A DNA stretch of 64,000 bases from an uncultured Tenacibaculum sp. (GTDB lineage Bacteria > Bacteroidota > Bacteroidia > Flavobacteriales > Flavobacteriaceae), in NCBI GenBank assembly GCA_947492185.1, contig CANLMR010000006.1, positions 148,277-212,276 of the forward strand, given 5' to 3'. The notes under the pieces were generated by a model, which saw only the letters and a program-made list of their open reading frames with translations, ran no database searches and was not told the DNA's origin. Each line of letters opens with the position of its first letter. Position 1 is the first letter of the stretch. Below are positions 52,425 to 61,396 of the stretch, in pieces. Position numbers and translations under genes: made by a program.

Positions 52425-52888
52425 TAAGCTTTACTTTTTGGAGTTACCATTCCAGTAACTTTAACTTGCTCCTGACCTTTAGCCGTGTTTGTAGTTAATG
52501 TTACTGTTTTACTTTGTTTATTTGGCTTGCCGGATGTATTAAACTTTACTTGGATTTCAGCTGTTGCTCCTGGTTTAATTGGTTCTTTTGGCCAAGTTGG
52601 AACAGTACAACCACATGTAGCTTTAGCATCTGTTATTACTAAATCAGATTTACCTGTATTAGTTACTTTAAATGAAGTTTCAACAACAAAACCTTCTTCA
52701 ACTACACCAAAGTCGTGTGTTTCTTTATCAAAAGCTATTTCAGGAGCTCCTTGATTAATTTCTTTATCTCTTTGATTAGCTATTGTTACATTTTCTTGCT
52801 TTACTTTAGCTGCTGCATTTCCTTTTTTACAAGAAACTATAGTACTAAATGAAACCGCTAATGCTAAAATTCCTATTGTTTTTCTCAT
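52424..52888 (-). CDS. DUF1573 lipoprotein
   Basis: 154 residues, lipobox 'FSTIVSC' with Cys20. The single Ig-like DUF1573 domain has the family signature 'HDFGVVEEGFVVETSFKVTN' and 'ATCGCTVPTWPKEPIKPGA'. Such lipoproteins are frequent in Bacteroidota envelopes and their role is unknown. Translationally coupled to yajC. Confidence 0.93.
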   Translation of the reverse strand: MRKTIGILALAVSFSTIVSCKKGNAAAKVKQENVTIANQRDKEINQGAPEIAFDKETHDFGVVEEGFVVETSFKVTNTGKSDLVITDAKATCGCTVPTWPKEPIKPGATAEIQVKFNTSGKPNKQSKTVTLTTNTAKGQEQVKVTGMVTPKSKA

Positions 52889-52928
52889 TATTATTTGGTT
52901 TTTTACTTGAACAAAAATATTCTTTTTT

Positions 52929-53867
52929 TTATAATAATCCTCTTCCTATTTTCACCATCTTATTACTCTCCAGATAATCTTTAGCAAGTTTATCTAAAAC
53001 CCCATTAATGAAGTAACCACTTTTATTAGTAGAATAATCTTTAGCTAATTCAATATATTCATTGATAGACACTCTACTAGGTATTGATGAAAAATGCAAA
53101 AATTCAGTAATTGCCATCTTTATCAAGATCATGTCTATATCGGCAATCCTATCTGTTTCCCAGTTAGGTGTTTTTTCCTTTATATCTTCTTCATATTTGT
53201 GATGGTTTAACATCACCTTATTAAATAAGTCAGAAACAAACTTTTTATCCTCGTCATCTTTATACAACTGACCTAAAACAAATGGACTATCTTTCTTTTG
53301 CTTATTTAACGTTTTTACTATCCAAGTATTCACAAAAGGTATATCATCAACCCAAGAAATCATAGTATCTTCATAATAATCTGCTAACTTCTCATTGGGA
53401 GCTACAATTTCTTTGAAAAAGTTTACTATAAAAATTCGATCTTCATGATATGAATCCTCGGAAGAATTCATATAATCTTCATAAAGTTTACTTTTATTTA
53501 ATTTTTCCCAAATGATTTTCACATACTCCTCTTCTAAATCCCAGTTATTTAACTTATTTAATTCTATATAACCTTCTAAACTAACACTCTCTTTAATTTG
53601 ATTTAGTAACCTATTATCAAGAAATTTAATATTAGGGTTTAAATCGTCTTTAGTAGCTAAAATTTTCTTTTTAGAAAGTTCTATTTTTTTTGAGGCTAAT
53701 TTCTGTACTTCAACAAGAAGTTGAAGATTTAAGACGTATAAATCATACATTTTTTGAATGCTAAACTTCAAAAACTTTTCTTCTTTTATTAAATCAGAAG
53801 TATTTGACTGATGCATTGCATACACTGATTGCATGACTTTTAAACGAATATGTCTTCTATTTATCAT
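52929..53867 (-). CDS. nusB: Transcription antitermination factor NusB (long form)
   Basis: 312 residues, about twice the E. coli length; the Bacteroidota form has a long N-terminal extension. Signature 'MINRRHIRLKVMQSVYAMHQS' at the start, and the canonical NusB C-terminal half 'WETDRIADIDMILIKMAITEFLHFSSIPSRVSINEYIELAKDYS', quoted in part as 'IADIDMILIKMAITEFL', 'SINEYIELAKDYS' and 'FINGVLDKLAKD'. It acts with NusE/S10 in rRNA antitermination. Upstream lies a -7 box whose transcript would start directly with a terminator hairpin (see finding). Confidence 0.95.
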   Translation of the reverse strand: MINRRHIRLKVMQSVYAMHQSNTSDLIKEEKFLKFSIQKMYDLYVLNLQLLVEVQKLASKKIELSKKKILATKDDLNPNIKFLDNRLLNQIKESVSLEGYIELNKLNNWDLEEEYVKIIWEKLNKSKLYEDYMNSSEDSYHEDRIFIVNFFKEIVAPNEKLADYYEDTMISWVDDIPFVNTWIVKTLNKQKKDSPFVLGQLYKDDEDKKFVSDLFNKVMLNHHKYEEDIKEKTPNWETDRIADIDMILIKMAITEFLHFSSIPSRVSINEYIELAKDYSTNKSGYFINGVLDKLAKDYLESNKMVKIGRGLL

Positions 53868-53883
53868 TAAATGAGGAACTTTA

Positions 53884-53913
53884 AAAAAGGCGATAGAAAA
53901 TGTTTCTATCGCC
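53884..53913 (-). terminator. Terminator between the leucine dehydrogenase gene and nusB
   Basis: GGCGATAGAAA / TTTCTATCGCC stem with an ATG loop; the minus strand continues with TTTTTT. Confidence 0.9.
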
Positions 53914-53916
53914 TCG

Positions 53917-53924
53917 CAAAAATA
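53917..53924 (-). promoter_or_regulatory. Putative nusB -7 box upstream of the hairpin
   Basis: TATTTTTG on the minus strand, about 6 nt before the first base of the terminator hairpin. No clear -33 element. Confidence 0.4.
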
Positions 53925-53943
53925 AAATATTTATTGGTTTGTT

Positions 53944-55044
53944 CTAGCTATTTTGTTCTTTTTTACGGTCGTCAATTCTTCTTTGTGCAATATTAAACGC
54001 CGCTCGATGAGTAGTGATGTTTTCTTTCTCTGCTAACTCAAAAATCTCCAATGTTGTATTATAAATATTTTCAGTTCTCTTTAAACTTTCAGCTTTATCA
54101 TATCCAACAACTTCAGCATAAACATTAATAATTCCACCTGCATTAATTAAGAAATCTGGAGCATAAGCTATTCCTTTTTCTCTAAGCATTTTTCCATGCT
54201 TAACTTCGTTAGCTAATTGATTATTAGCCGCGCCTGCTATAATTGATGCTTTTAATTTAGAAATACTTTCATCATTAATTGTAGCTCCTAAAGCACATGG
54301 TGCATAAATATCTAAATCTAATCCGTAGATATCATTACCTAATACTACGTTAGCATTATACTTTTTACTTAATTCTTCTAAACGAGCTTCGTTAATATCG
54401 TTTAAGATTACTTGGGCTCCTTCATCAGTAATATGCTTAACTAAAGTTTCACCTACATGACCAACCCCTTGCACTAATACTTTTTTACCTTCTAAATTAT
54501 CAGATCCATATTTATATTTAGCAGCAGCTTTCATTCCCATATATACTCCATAAGCTGTTACAGGAGATGGGTTTCCAGATCCACCAATAGCTTCAGAAAC
54601 TCCAGTTACATGAGGAGTAACTTCTCTAATAATATCCATATCACGTGTTTCCATTCCCACATCTTCTGCTGTAATATATTTTCCGCTTAAAGAATTAACA
54701 AACTCACCAAACTTACGCATTAACGCATCATTCTTTTGTGTTTTTGCATCTCCAATAATTACTGCTTTACCACCACCTAAATTTAAACCTGTAATAGCTG
54801 ATTTATATGTCATCCCACGTGACAAACGTAAAACATCATTTAATGCCTCCCACTCTGTTTTGTACTGCCACATTCTAGTACCTCCTAAAGCAGGTCCTAA
54901 AGTTGTATTGTGAATACCAATAATTGCTTTTAATCCTGTATCTTCGTCATTGCAAAAAACGATTTGCTCGTGACCATCGAAAGATAGTTGCCCAAAAACA
55001 GGATCGTTTTTAAGGTCTTTAGTATCAATAATTTCAGACATCAT
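53944..55044 (-). CDS. Leucine/valine-type amino acid dehydrogenase (Glu/Leu/Phe/Val family)
   Basis: 366 residues. Oxidative deamination of branched-chain amino acids with NAD. 'GPALGGTRMWQYKTEWEAL', catalytic lysines in 'GMTYKSAITGLNLGGGKAVI', 'YITAEDVGMETRDMDII', Rossmann 'VLVQGVGHVGETLVKHI' and 'INAGGIINVYAE' are complete. Residue pattern favours leucine dehydrogenase, consistent with Bacteroidota catabolism; the exact substrate is inferred. The ATG at 55044 is followed by a second ATG. Own promoter and terminator. Confidence 0.93.
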   Translation of the reverse strand: MMSEIIDTKDLKNDPVFGQLSFDGHEQIVFCNDEDTGLKAIIGIHNTTLGPALGGTRMWQYKTEWEALNDVLRLSRGMTYKSAITGLNLGGGKAVIIGDAKTQKNDALMRKFGEFVNSLSGKYITAEDVGMETRDMDIIREVTPHVTGVSEAIGGSGNPSPVTAYGVYMGMKAAAKYKYGSDNLEGKKVLVQGVGHVGETLVKHITDEGAQVILNDINEARLEELSKKYNANVVLGNDIYGLDLDIYAPCALGATINDESISKLKASIIAGAANNQLANEVKHGKMLREKGIAYAPDFLINAGGIINVYAEVVGYDKAESLKRTENIYNTTLEIFELAEKENITTHRAAFNIAQRRIDDRKKEQNS

Positions 55045-55097
55045 AATAGTGTTTATTTTAAATGAAGAAAATTATCATTCTTCAAATTAATAGGTAA

Positions 55098-55126
55098 CAA
55101 AAATACGAATTTCATAATTACCAAGC
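55098..55126 (-). promoter_or_regulatory. Promoter of the leucine dehydrogenase gene
   Basis: Minus strand: TTG (55126-55124), 18-bp spacer, TATTTTTG (55105-55098). Confidence 0.65.
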
Positions 55127-55213
55127 AATATTGGATCCTGAAATTAAGAATATTATAACAACCTTGTTTGAATTTTATCAAATTATCATATTTCTTTTAA
55201 TATTATTAAAAAA

Positions 55214-56968
55214 TTGAAAGCATTACAATATCTTAACAAATATTTTATCAAATACAAATGGCGATTGTTTATTGGTATAATTATCACTATTTTATCAAAA
55301 CTTCTCGCCTTAAAGATTCCTGAAATCATAAAAAACTCATTAAATATTGTTGAAGATTATGTTAAAGGAAAAGAAACAGATCTTTCTCTTGTTAAACATG
55401 AATTGTTAATTAACATTTTAATGATTATTGGAGTAACATTGCTAGCTGGTTTTTTTACTTTTTTAATGCGACAAACAATTATAGTAGTTTCTAGATTAAT
55501 AGAATTTGATTTAAAAAATGAGATTTACCAACAATACCAAAATCTATCCGTAAATTTTTATAAAAAAAACAGAACAGGAGATTTAATGAATCGTATTTCT
55601 GAGGATGTTTCTAAAGTGCGAATGTATTTTGGGCCAGCAATAATGTATTCTTTAAATATGATTGTGCTTTTTGCTATTGGTTTTACTAAAATGCTAAACA
55701 CCGATTACGAACTTACTTTATACACACTAATTCCCTTTCCAGTTTTATCATTATCTATTTTTCTTTTAAGTAGAGAAATAAATAAAAAGACAACTATTGT
55801 ACAACAGTATTTATCAAAATTAACAACTTTTAATCAAGAATTTTTCTCTGGAATAAATGTAGTTAAATCATATGCTATTGAAAATTCAGTTTTTTCAAAT
55901 TTTAATCAGTTAGCAGATGAAGCAAAAGAAAAGAATATTGAATTATCTAAAGTACAAGCTTTATTTTTTCCTTTAATGATACTTTTAATAGGAATAAGTA
56001 ACATATTAGTATTATACATTGGTGGAAAACAATATATCGCTGGAGAAATTCAAATTGGAGTTATAGCAGAGTTTATATTATATGTAAATATACTAACATG
56101 GCCAGTAGCTATTGTTGGATGGGTTACTTCTATTATTCAACAAGCTGAAGCATCTCAAACCAGAATAAATGAATTCTTAGAACAAGTTCCTGAAATTATA
56201 AACACTGCTTCTGAAAGAACAAATATTGATGGCAAAGTCACTTTCAGTAATGTATCACTTACTTATGATGATACTAACATAACGGCATTAGATAATATTA
56301 GTTTTTCGATTGAAAAAGGAGAAACACTAGCTATTATGGGTAAAACTGGTAGCGGAAAATCATCAATAGTTAATATGATTGCAAGAATGTACGATGCTAC
56401 AGAAGGAACTGTATTAATAGACAACAAACCTATTAAAGAATTAAATCTAAATGACGTAAGAGATCAAATAGGTTTTGTACCTCAAGATCCATTTTTATTC
56501 TCCGATACAATTGAAAACAATATTAAATTCGGTAAGGATGACGCAACTAAAGAAGAAATAATAACAGCTGCTAAAAATGCTGTTATTCATGAAAACATCA
56601 TTGATTTTACAGATGATTATAAAACCGTATTAGGAGAACGCGGCGTTACCTTATCAGGAGGTCAAAAACAAAGAACCTCTATTGCAAGAGCAATTATAAA
56701 AGACCCAAAAATTTTAATCTTTGATGATTGTTTATCTGCAGTAGATACAGAAACAGAAGAACGAATTTTATCTAACTTAGAAAAGGTATCAAAAGACAAA
56801 ACAACATTCATTATTAGTCACAGAGTTTCTTCAGCAAAAAACGCTGATAAGATTATCATCTTAGAAGACGGAAAAATAATAGAACAAGGGACTCACAATC
56901 AGCTAATAACAGAGAACGGGACCTATAAAAATTTATACGAACAACAACTTCTAGAAAAAGAAATTTAG
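55214..56968 (+). CDS. ABC exporter, fused membrane and ATPase domains
   Basis: 584 residues, start at TTG 55214. Six-helix type I exporter domain (first helix 'LFIGIIITILSKLLALKIP'), then the ATPase: Walker A 'IMGKTGSGKSSIVNM', Q-loop 'FVPQDPFLFS', signature 'TLSGGQKQRTSIARAI', Walker B 'ILIFDDCLSAVDTE', H-loop 'ISHRVSS'. Like MsbA/LmrA half-transporters it would dimerise to export lipid or drug; 'FDDCLSAVD' with Asp instead of the catalytic Glu after Walker B Asp suggests a degenerate site as in heterodimeric exporters, though no partner gene is adjacent. Confidence 0.92.
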   Translation: MKALQYLNKYFIKYKWRLFIGIIITILSKLLALKIPEIIKNSLNIVEDYVKGKETDLSLVKHELLINILMIIGVTLLAGFFTFLMRQTIIVVSRLIEFDLKNEIYQQYQNLSVNFYKKNRTGDLMNRISEDVSKVRMYFGPAIMYSLNMIVLFAIGFTKMLNTDYELTLYTLIPFPVLSLSIFLLSREINKKTTIVQQYLSKLTTFNQEFFSGINVVKSYAIENSVFSNFNQLADEAKEKNIELSKVQALFFPLMILLIGISNILVLYIGGKQYIAGEIQIGVIAEFILYVNILTWPVAIVGWVTSIIQQAEASQTRINEFLEQVPEIINTASERTNIDGKVTFSNVSLTYDDTNITALDNISFSIEKGETLAIMGKTGSGKSSIVNMIARMYDATEGTVLIDNKPIKELNLNDVRDQIGFVPQDPFLFSDTIENNIKFGKDDATKEEIITAAKNAVIHENIIDFTDDYKTVLGERGVTLSGGQKQRTSIARAIIKDPKILIFDDCLSAVDTETEERILSNLEKVSKDKTTFIISHRVSSAKNADKIIILEDGKIIEQGTHNQLITENGTYKNLYEQQLLEKEI

Positions 56969-56998
56969 AGTTTTATGTGTTCAAGTAAAATATTTTGT

Positions 56999-57006
56999 TA
57001 GATTTG
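56999..57006 (+). promoter_or_regulatory. -7 box of the DUF3276 gene
   Basis: TAGATTTG, 45 bp before the ATG at 57052. Confidence 0.5.
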
Positions 57007-57051
57007 TTTACGTAAAAACGAAATAAACTACGATTTTTAAGACTTCGAATT

Positions 57052-57414
57052 ATGAGCGAGAGAGTAGAACAAGAAGAAATCTTTTCACAAGTATTAAGAG
57101 CAGGAAGAAGAACATATTTTTTTGACGTAAGAGCAACTAAAGCCGACGATTATTACTTAACCGTTACTGAAAGTAAAAAGTTTACTCACGATGATGGTTC
57201 TTTCCATTATCAAAAGCATAAAATATATCTTTACAAAGAAGATTTTACTGATTTTAAAGAGATGCTGAACAAAGCAACTGATTTTATTATTGATAATAAA
57301 GGAAGTGAAGTTATTAGCGAACGTCACCAAAAAGATTTTAAGAAACAAGATGAAAACGGATATGTTGAGCAAGCAACTGAAAGCTTCACGGACGTTTCAT
57401 TTGATGATATATAA
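57052..57414 (+). CDS. DUF3276 (PUR-alpha-like) nucleic-acid-binding protein
   Basis: 120 residues. 'EIFSQVLRAGRRTYFFDVRATKADDYYLTVTESKKF' and 'KHKIYLYKEDFTDFKEMLNKA' (partly quoted) give the beta-beta-beta-beta-alpha PUR repeat; the family includes BpuR of Borrelia, which binds DNA and RNA. Abundant in Bacteroidota. An acidic, flexible C-terminus 'TESFTDVSFDDI' follows. Likely a nucleoid- or RNA-associated protein; targets unknown. Ends at a shared terminator. Confidence 0.93.
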   Translation: MSERVEQEEIFSQVLRAGRRTYFFDVRATKADDYYLTVTESKKFTHDDGSFHYQKHKIYLYKEDFTDFKEMLNKATDFIIDNKGSEVISERHQKDFKKQDENGYVEQATESFTDVSFDDI

Positions 57415-57445
57415 AATTTTAATTCAAATTCAATTTACACAAAGT

Positions 57446-57490
57446 AAAAGCCACTTAAGTAGTTGTTTTAACAACTTTTTGGTGGTTTTT
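57446..57490. terminator. Bidirectional terminator between DUF3276 and menF
   Basis: Compound hairpin: outer AAAAGCCAC / GTGGTTTTT, inner AGTTG / CAACT, with T-runs on the plus side and A-runs giving Ts on the minus side. Confidence 0.7.
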
Positions 57491-57494
57491 CTTT

Positions 57495-58550
57495 TTACAA
57501 TACATTTTTCATTGCTAATGATTTAGCAACAGTCTCTTCCCATTCTTTTTCAGAATCACTATCCTTTGTTACACCTCCACCAATATAAATTTTAACTGAA
57601 GATTCAGATGTTATTTCCATACATCTTAAGTTAACATACAAGTTAGACAAAGAGCTCTTCTCATTATTTTCAAGATTTAACTCTCCTAAAAATCCGGTAT
57701 AAAACTTACGATTATAACCTTCTTGGTGTAAAATAAAATCTTTAGTCTGATTCTTAGGAAAACCACAAACAGCTGGTGTCGGATGAAGTACCTCTATTAA
57801 TTTAGAGATATTACCATCTACCTTTCCTGAAATCAAAGTTCTTAAATGCAATAAATTTCCAATTTTTATCGTTTCAATTTCATTTACAAATAAATTGTTA
57901 ACAACAACACTTAACTTGGATTTTATATAATCCGTAACTATATATTGTTCTTCAATTTCTTTAGGAGACCAATTAGCTTTTTTCTCTTCATTATATAACT
58001 GAGTTCCTGCCAAAGACATTGTCTTAAACTCCTTGTTTTTTACCTCTAAAAGTGTTTCAGGTGTTGCTCCCATCCATTTTCCAACTTTAGGATGGTACCA
58101 CAAGTACACAAATGCAGTTGGGTATTTTTTTATTAATCTTTTAAGAGTTAATTGATCATTAAAGTCAGATTTTAACTCTAAACTCTCTCTTCTAGATAAA
58201 ACTACTTTCTTAAAATTCGCATTAACAATTTTCTGAATTCCTTTTTCTACTAAATTAACATGATGCTTTTTCTGAGAATCATCTGGAGCATATTTGTTTT
58301 TTTGAGGAAAGTCAACATTAAAATTGATTTTCTCTTTTTCAAAAATAGATTTTTCATTTGGAATTAAAATCGCTTCCTGCTGATTATCAAAAGGAGCAAA
58401 AACAAAACCAGACTCTAAATAATCCGATGGGTTATAAAGATTACTATCCCTTTGAAAAAAGGCTTTTATATAATCAGAATTAGGAGTTTTATAAACAACA
58501 AAAGGCAACTCTCTTAAAAGTGCATTTTGAATATCATCAAATATTTTCAA
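57495..58550 (-). CDS. menF: Isochorismate synthase
   Basis: 351 residues of the MenF/EntC chorismate-binding fold. Lysine base in 'NFKKVVLSRRESLEL', 'GKWMGATPETLLEVKN', 'FKTMSLAGTQ', 'EVLHPTPAVCGFPK', 'GYNRKFYTGFLGELN' and 'IYIGGGVTKDSDSEKEWEE' are complete. It commits chorismate to menaquinone, the respiratory quinone of this group; no siderophore genes are nearby. ATG overlaps the upstream hydrolase stop (4 bp), so it is coupled. Confidence 0.95.
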   Translation of the reverse strand: MKIFDDIQNALLRELPFVVYKTPNSDYIKAFFQRDSNLYNPSDYLESGFVFAPFDNQQEAILIPNEKSIFEKEKINFNVDFPQKNKYAPDDSQKKHHVNLVEKGIQKIVNANFKKVVLSRRESLELKSDFNDQLTLKRLIKKYPTAFVYLWYHPKVGKWMGATPETLLEVKNKEFKTMSLAGTQLYNEEKKANWSPKEIEEQYIVTDYIKSKLSVVVNNLFVNEIETIKIGNLLHLRTLISGKVDGNISKLIEVLHPTPAVCGFPKNQTKDFILHQEGYNRKFYTGFLGELNLENNEKSSLSNLYVNLRCMEITSESSVKIYIGGGVTKDSDSEKEWEETVAKSLAMKNVL

Positions 58551-59392
58551 TCTCTATACTTTAATAATTGTTCTTTAATAAAATCAAAGTTAGACCAAAC
58601 TAAACCATGATTTCCTTTGTCTAAATCAACTAGGTTAAATTGTTTTTTATCAAATTGTTCTTCAAGCATTTTTGAATTTTCATAAGGCACAATCCAATCG
58701 CTAGTTCCATGAATACTTACAACTTCATTTGGTGTAATATTCCAATTAGATTCGAACTTTTTTAAATCTTCTCTATGTGAAATTTTCTCTTTAGAAGCTT
58801 GTTTCCAAACCTTAGGAACCAACCATCTTGTTATTCTCCATTTATAAAAATTCAGCATCCAAGGCATAGGCTCAACTTTACTATGTACAGCTGGAGCTAA
58901 TAAAATTATTCTTTTTAGCTTTTCTTTTACTGACAAAGCAATTGGTCCTCCATATGAATATCCAACAAGAACAACTTTATCTTTAGGTAAACCATTAATT
59001 AAATCTAAAAGTAAATCTCTTTCAAAAGCAATACTTTCTTGAACTGGGTTTTTATCTTCATAATTATACCCAACTCTATCATAAGCAATCATATTAAACT
59101 TGCTTTGAAGTAAACTATCTGCCATGTATTTCGAAAAATCATTTAGAGATCCTATAGTGCCATGCACAAAAACTAAGGTTGGCAGAACTGTATCGTTTTG
59201 TACTATTATTTTTCTGTAAGAAAATTCTTTAAACTCTTCTTGAGTTAATTTAGGACTTATTTTACTTTCTGAATACGCGTCTAAAACTGCTTTATTAGAT
59301 TTTGGTGCAGTAAAAACTGTAAAAACAACATACAACCCAATCAACAAGATAAATAGAACAACTGAAATGATTTTGAATATTTTTTTAAACAC
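58547..59392 (-). CDS. Membrane-anchored alpha/beta hydrolase
   Basis: 281 residues. N-terminal anchor 'IISVVLFILLIGLYVVFTVF'; nucleophile elbow 'VLVGYSYGGPIAL' (Ser in GYSYG), oxyanion region 'LVFVHGTIGSLNDF', Asp in 'GTSDWIVPYE' and His in 'GNHGLVWSN'. Catalytic triad is complete. It lies between the hotdog thioesterase (3 bp gap) and menF (4 bp overlap). MenH is also an alpha/beta hydrolase, but the membrane anchor argues against that identity. Substrate unknown. Confidence 0.88.
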   Translation of the reverse strand: MFKKIFKIISVVLFILLIGLYVVFTVFTAPKSNKAVLDAYSESKISPKLTQEEFKEFSYRKIIVQNDTVLPTLVFVHGTIGSLNDFSKYMADSLLQSKFNMIAYDRVGYNYEDKNPVQESIAFERDLLLDLINGLPKDKVVLVGYSYGGPIALSVKEKLKRIILLAPAVHSKVEPMPWMLNFYKWRITRWLVPKVWKQASKEKISHREDLKKFESNWNITPNEVVSIHGTSDWIVPYENSKMLEEQFDKKQFNLVDLDKGNHGLVWSNFDFIKEQLLKYRD

Positions 59393-59395
59393 AAA

Positions 59396-59815
59396 TTACT
59401 GTTTTTTATCCAAAATTATATTGGTGAGTTTACATAACGAAATCAAATTCCCTTCTTCATCTACCACTCTAATTTCCCATAAATGAGTAGTCCTTCCTTT
59501 GTGAACTGGCCTAGCAGTTCCAAATACAAAACCTTCTTTTTTACTTTTTAAATGATTAATACTAAGATCAATTCCTTTAACTATTTTATCATTTGACTTT
59601 AAAAAAAAAGCTGAGGCTAAGCTTCCCACTGTTTCAGCAAGTGCAGCAGTTGCTCCTCCATGCAATATACCATACGGTTGATGTACTTTTGAATTTACTG
59701 GCATTTTAGCTGTAATAAAGTCTTCACCTACGTCTACAAACTCTATATTTAGAGTTTCCATTAATGTATTTGCATTATATGAATTAAGCTTTTTTAAAAT
59801 CTCCTCTTTTGTCAT
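59396..59815 (-). CDS. Hotdog-fold acyl-CoA thioesterase (PaaI/MenI type)
   Basis: 139 residues. The catalytic region 'HQPYGILHGGATAALAETVGSLAS' has the HGG-x-x-x-x-E pattern of the PaaI/DHNA-CoA thioesterase group, and 'GKGRTTHLWEIRVVDEEG' -like tail is in place ('KGRTTHLWEIRVVDEEG'). Cotranscription with menF suggests 1,4-dihydroxy-2-naphthoyl-CoA hydrolysis in menaquinone synthesis (MenI role); this is inference from context. Confidence 0.9.
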   Translation of the reverse strand: MTKEEILKKLNSYNANTLMETLNIEFVDVGEDFITAKMPVNSKVHQPYGILHGGATAALAETVGSLASAFFLKSNDKIVKGIDLSINHLKSKKEGFVFGTARPVHKGRTTHLWEIRVVDEEGNLISLCKLTNIILDKKQ

Positions 59816-59860
59816 TTATCAATAAAATGTTCAAATCCTTAAATAAGCAGTAAAAATACG

Positions 59861-59868
59861 TATTTTTG
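59861..59868 (+). promoter_or_regulatory. -7 box of the pRiA4b ORF-3-like gene
   Basis: TATTTTTG 21 bp before the ATG at 59890. Confidence 0.55.
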
Positions 59869-59889
59869 TAGTCTATTAAAAATTAAGAA

Positions 59890-60390
59890 ATGTATAAAGT
59901 TCGTGCTATTTTAGATGTTGAAGAAGATGTAATCAGAACTCTAATGTTCGATGAAAATTCATCTTTAGAAAAATTACATTTCGACATCGCCAAAGCCTTC
60001 GATTTAGAAGGAAACGAAATGGCTTCATTTTATAAAAGTGATCATGAATGGAATCAAGGTTTAGAAATTCCATTATTTAACATGGCTGAAGCTGGAGAAG
60101 AATTATCTATGGCTTCATGTATTACTAAAGATATATTAGCTAACAAAAACGACAAACTAATTTACGTTTATGATTTTCTTCAAATGTGGACTTTTTATAT
60201 CGAATTAATAGAAACTTCAAACGAAATTATTTCTGAAACAAAAACAATACTTAGTGTTGGAGAAATGCCTAATGAAGCACCTGAAAAAGTTTTTGAATCT
60301 GATCAATTACTAAATGATTTTAATGATGATAATCATGATATGTTTAATGATTTTGAAGATTTAGATAGTCTAGATTTAGACAACTTCTAG
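59890..60390 (+). CDS. Plasmid pRiA4b ORF-3-like protein
   Basis: 166 residues. The family core 'DVEEDVIRTLMFDENSSLEKLHFDIAKAFDLEGNEMASFY' and 'YVYDFLQMWTFYIELIE' (partly quoted) is a ubiquitin-like fold found in mobile-element passenger genes and in chromosomal copies. Here it has a very acidic C-terminus 'NDDNHDMFNDFEDLDSLDLD'. No transposase or repeats flank it, so it is a resident chromosomal gene. Function unknown. Confidence 0.9.
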   Translation: MYKVRAILDVEEDVIRTLMFDENSSLEKLHFDIAKAFDLEGNEMASFYKSDHEWNQGLEIPLFNMAEAGEELSMASCITKDILANKNDKLIYVYDFLQMWTFYIELIETSNEIISETKTILSVGEMPNEAPEKVFESDQLLNDFNDDNHDMFNDFEDLDSLDLDNF

Positions 60391-60488
60391 TCATACATTT
60401 AATAATAAGATTAAATTCTCTTCTTAAAAATTCCGTAACATTTTGGTATCTTGTTCGTCGAATAGGAAATTGACTAAACTTTATACCA

Positions 60489-61385
60489 TTGGATACCATT
60501 TTATCTATTAAGAATCTCGACAAAAAATTTGGACGAGTTCATGCTGTAAAAAACCTTTCTTTTGACATTGAAAAAGGGAATGTATACGGAATACTAGGAC
60601 CAAACGGAAGTGGAAAATCTACAACCTTAGGAATTATTTTAAATGTCGTAAATAAAACCTCTGGAGAATTCTCTTGGTTTGGAGGAACTATGTCTACACA
60701 CAATGCTTTGAAAAAAGTAGGTGCTATAATTGAAAGACCAAACTTTTATCCATACATGACAGCCGTTCAAAACTTACAATTGATATGTAAGATTAAAGGT
60801 GTTCCTTATAGTAATATTGAAGATAAGCTTAAAACAGTAAATCTTTACGAACGAAGAAATAGCAAATTCAAAACCTATTCATTAGGTATGAAACAAAGAT
60901 TAGCTATTGCTTCTGCTTTATTAAATAATCCTGAAATTTTAATTCTTGACGAGCCTACAAATGGTTTAGATCCTCAAGGTATTCATGAAATAAGACAAAT
61001 CATAAGGAAAATTGCTAAAAATGGAACAACTATACTACTAGCTTCTCACCTTTTAGATGAAGTTGAAAAAGTATGCTCCCATGTAGTTGTAATAAGAAAC
61101 GGATTAAAATTGTACAGTGGTAGAGTTGAAAACATGGTGGCTTCGAATGGAATTATAGAGGTTAAAACTGATGGAGATCAAGAGCTATTAGTAAACACAC
61201 TAAAGAACTATTATGACATTGCTACAGTTAATGTTGAAGATGATTTAATTATTGCACGTTTAGAAAATGAAACTACAGCTTCAGAAATTAACAAATACTT
61301 GTTTGAAAAAGGAATCATTGTCTCTCATTTAGTTATGCGTAAACCAAGTTTAGAAGAACAATTCTTAAACCTTACTAATAACTAA
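60489..61385 (+). CDS. ABC transporter ATP-binding protein (ABC-2 type)
   Basis: 298 residues, start at TTG 60489 (no ATG before the first strand 'ILSIKNLDKKFG'). Walker A 'LGPNGSGKSTTLGI', signature 'YSLGMKQRLAIA', Walker B 'ILILDEPTNGLDPQG', H-loop 'LASHLLDEVEK'. C-terminal regulatory domain of about 80 residues follows. Works with the permease encoded 11 bp downstream; the substrate is unknown (drug, lantibiotic or lipid exporters of the CcmA/BcrA group look like this). Confidence 0.94.
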   Translation: MDTILSIKNLDKKFGRVHAVKNLSFDIEKGNVYGILGPNGSGKSTTLGIILNVVNKTSGEFSWFGGTMSTHNALKKVGAIIERPNFYPYMTAVQNLQLICKIKGVPYSNIEDKLKTVNLYERRNSKFKTYSLGMKQRLAIASALLNNPEILILDEPTNGLDPQGIHEIRQIIRKIAKNGTTILLASHLLDEVEKVCSHVVVIRNGLKLYSGRVENMVASNGIIEVKTDGDQELLVNTLKNYYDIATVNVEDDLIIARLENETTASEINKYLFEKGIIVSHLVMRKPSLEEQFLNLTNN

Positions 61386-61396
61386 TCAAAACTACT

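Noticed and set aside
59890-60390. pRiA4b ORF-3-like gene as evidence of a mobile element
   Set aside because: No transposase, terminal repeats or composition change flank it.
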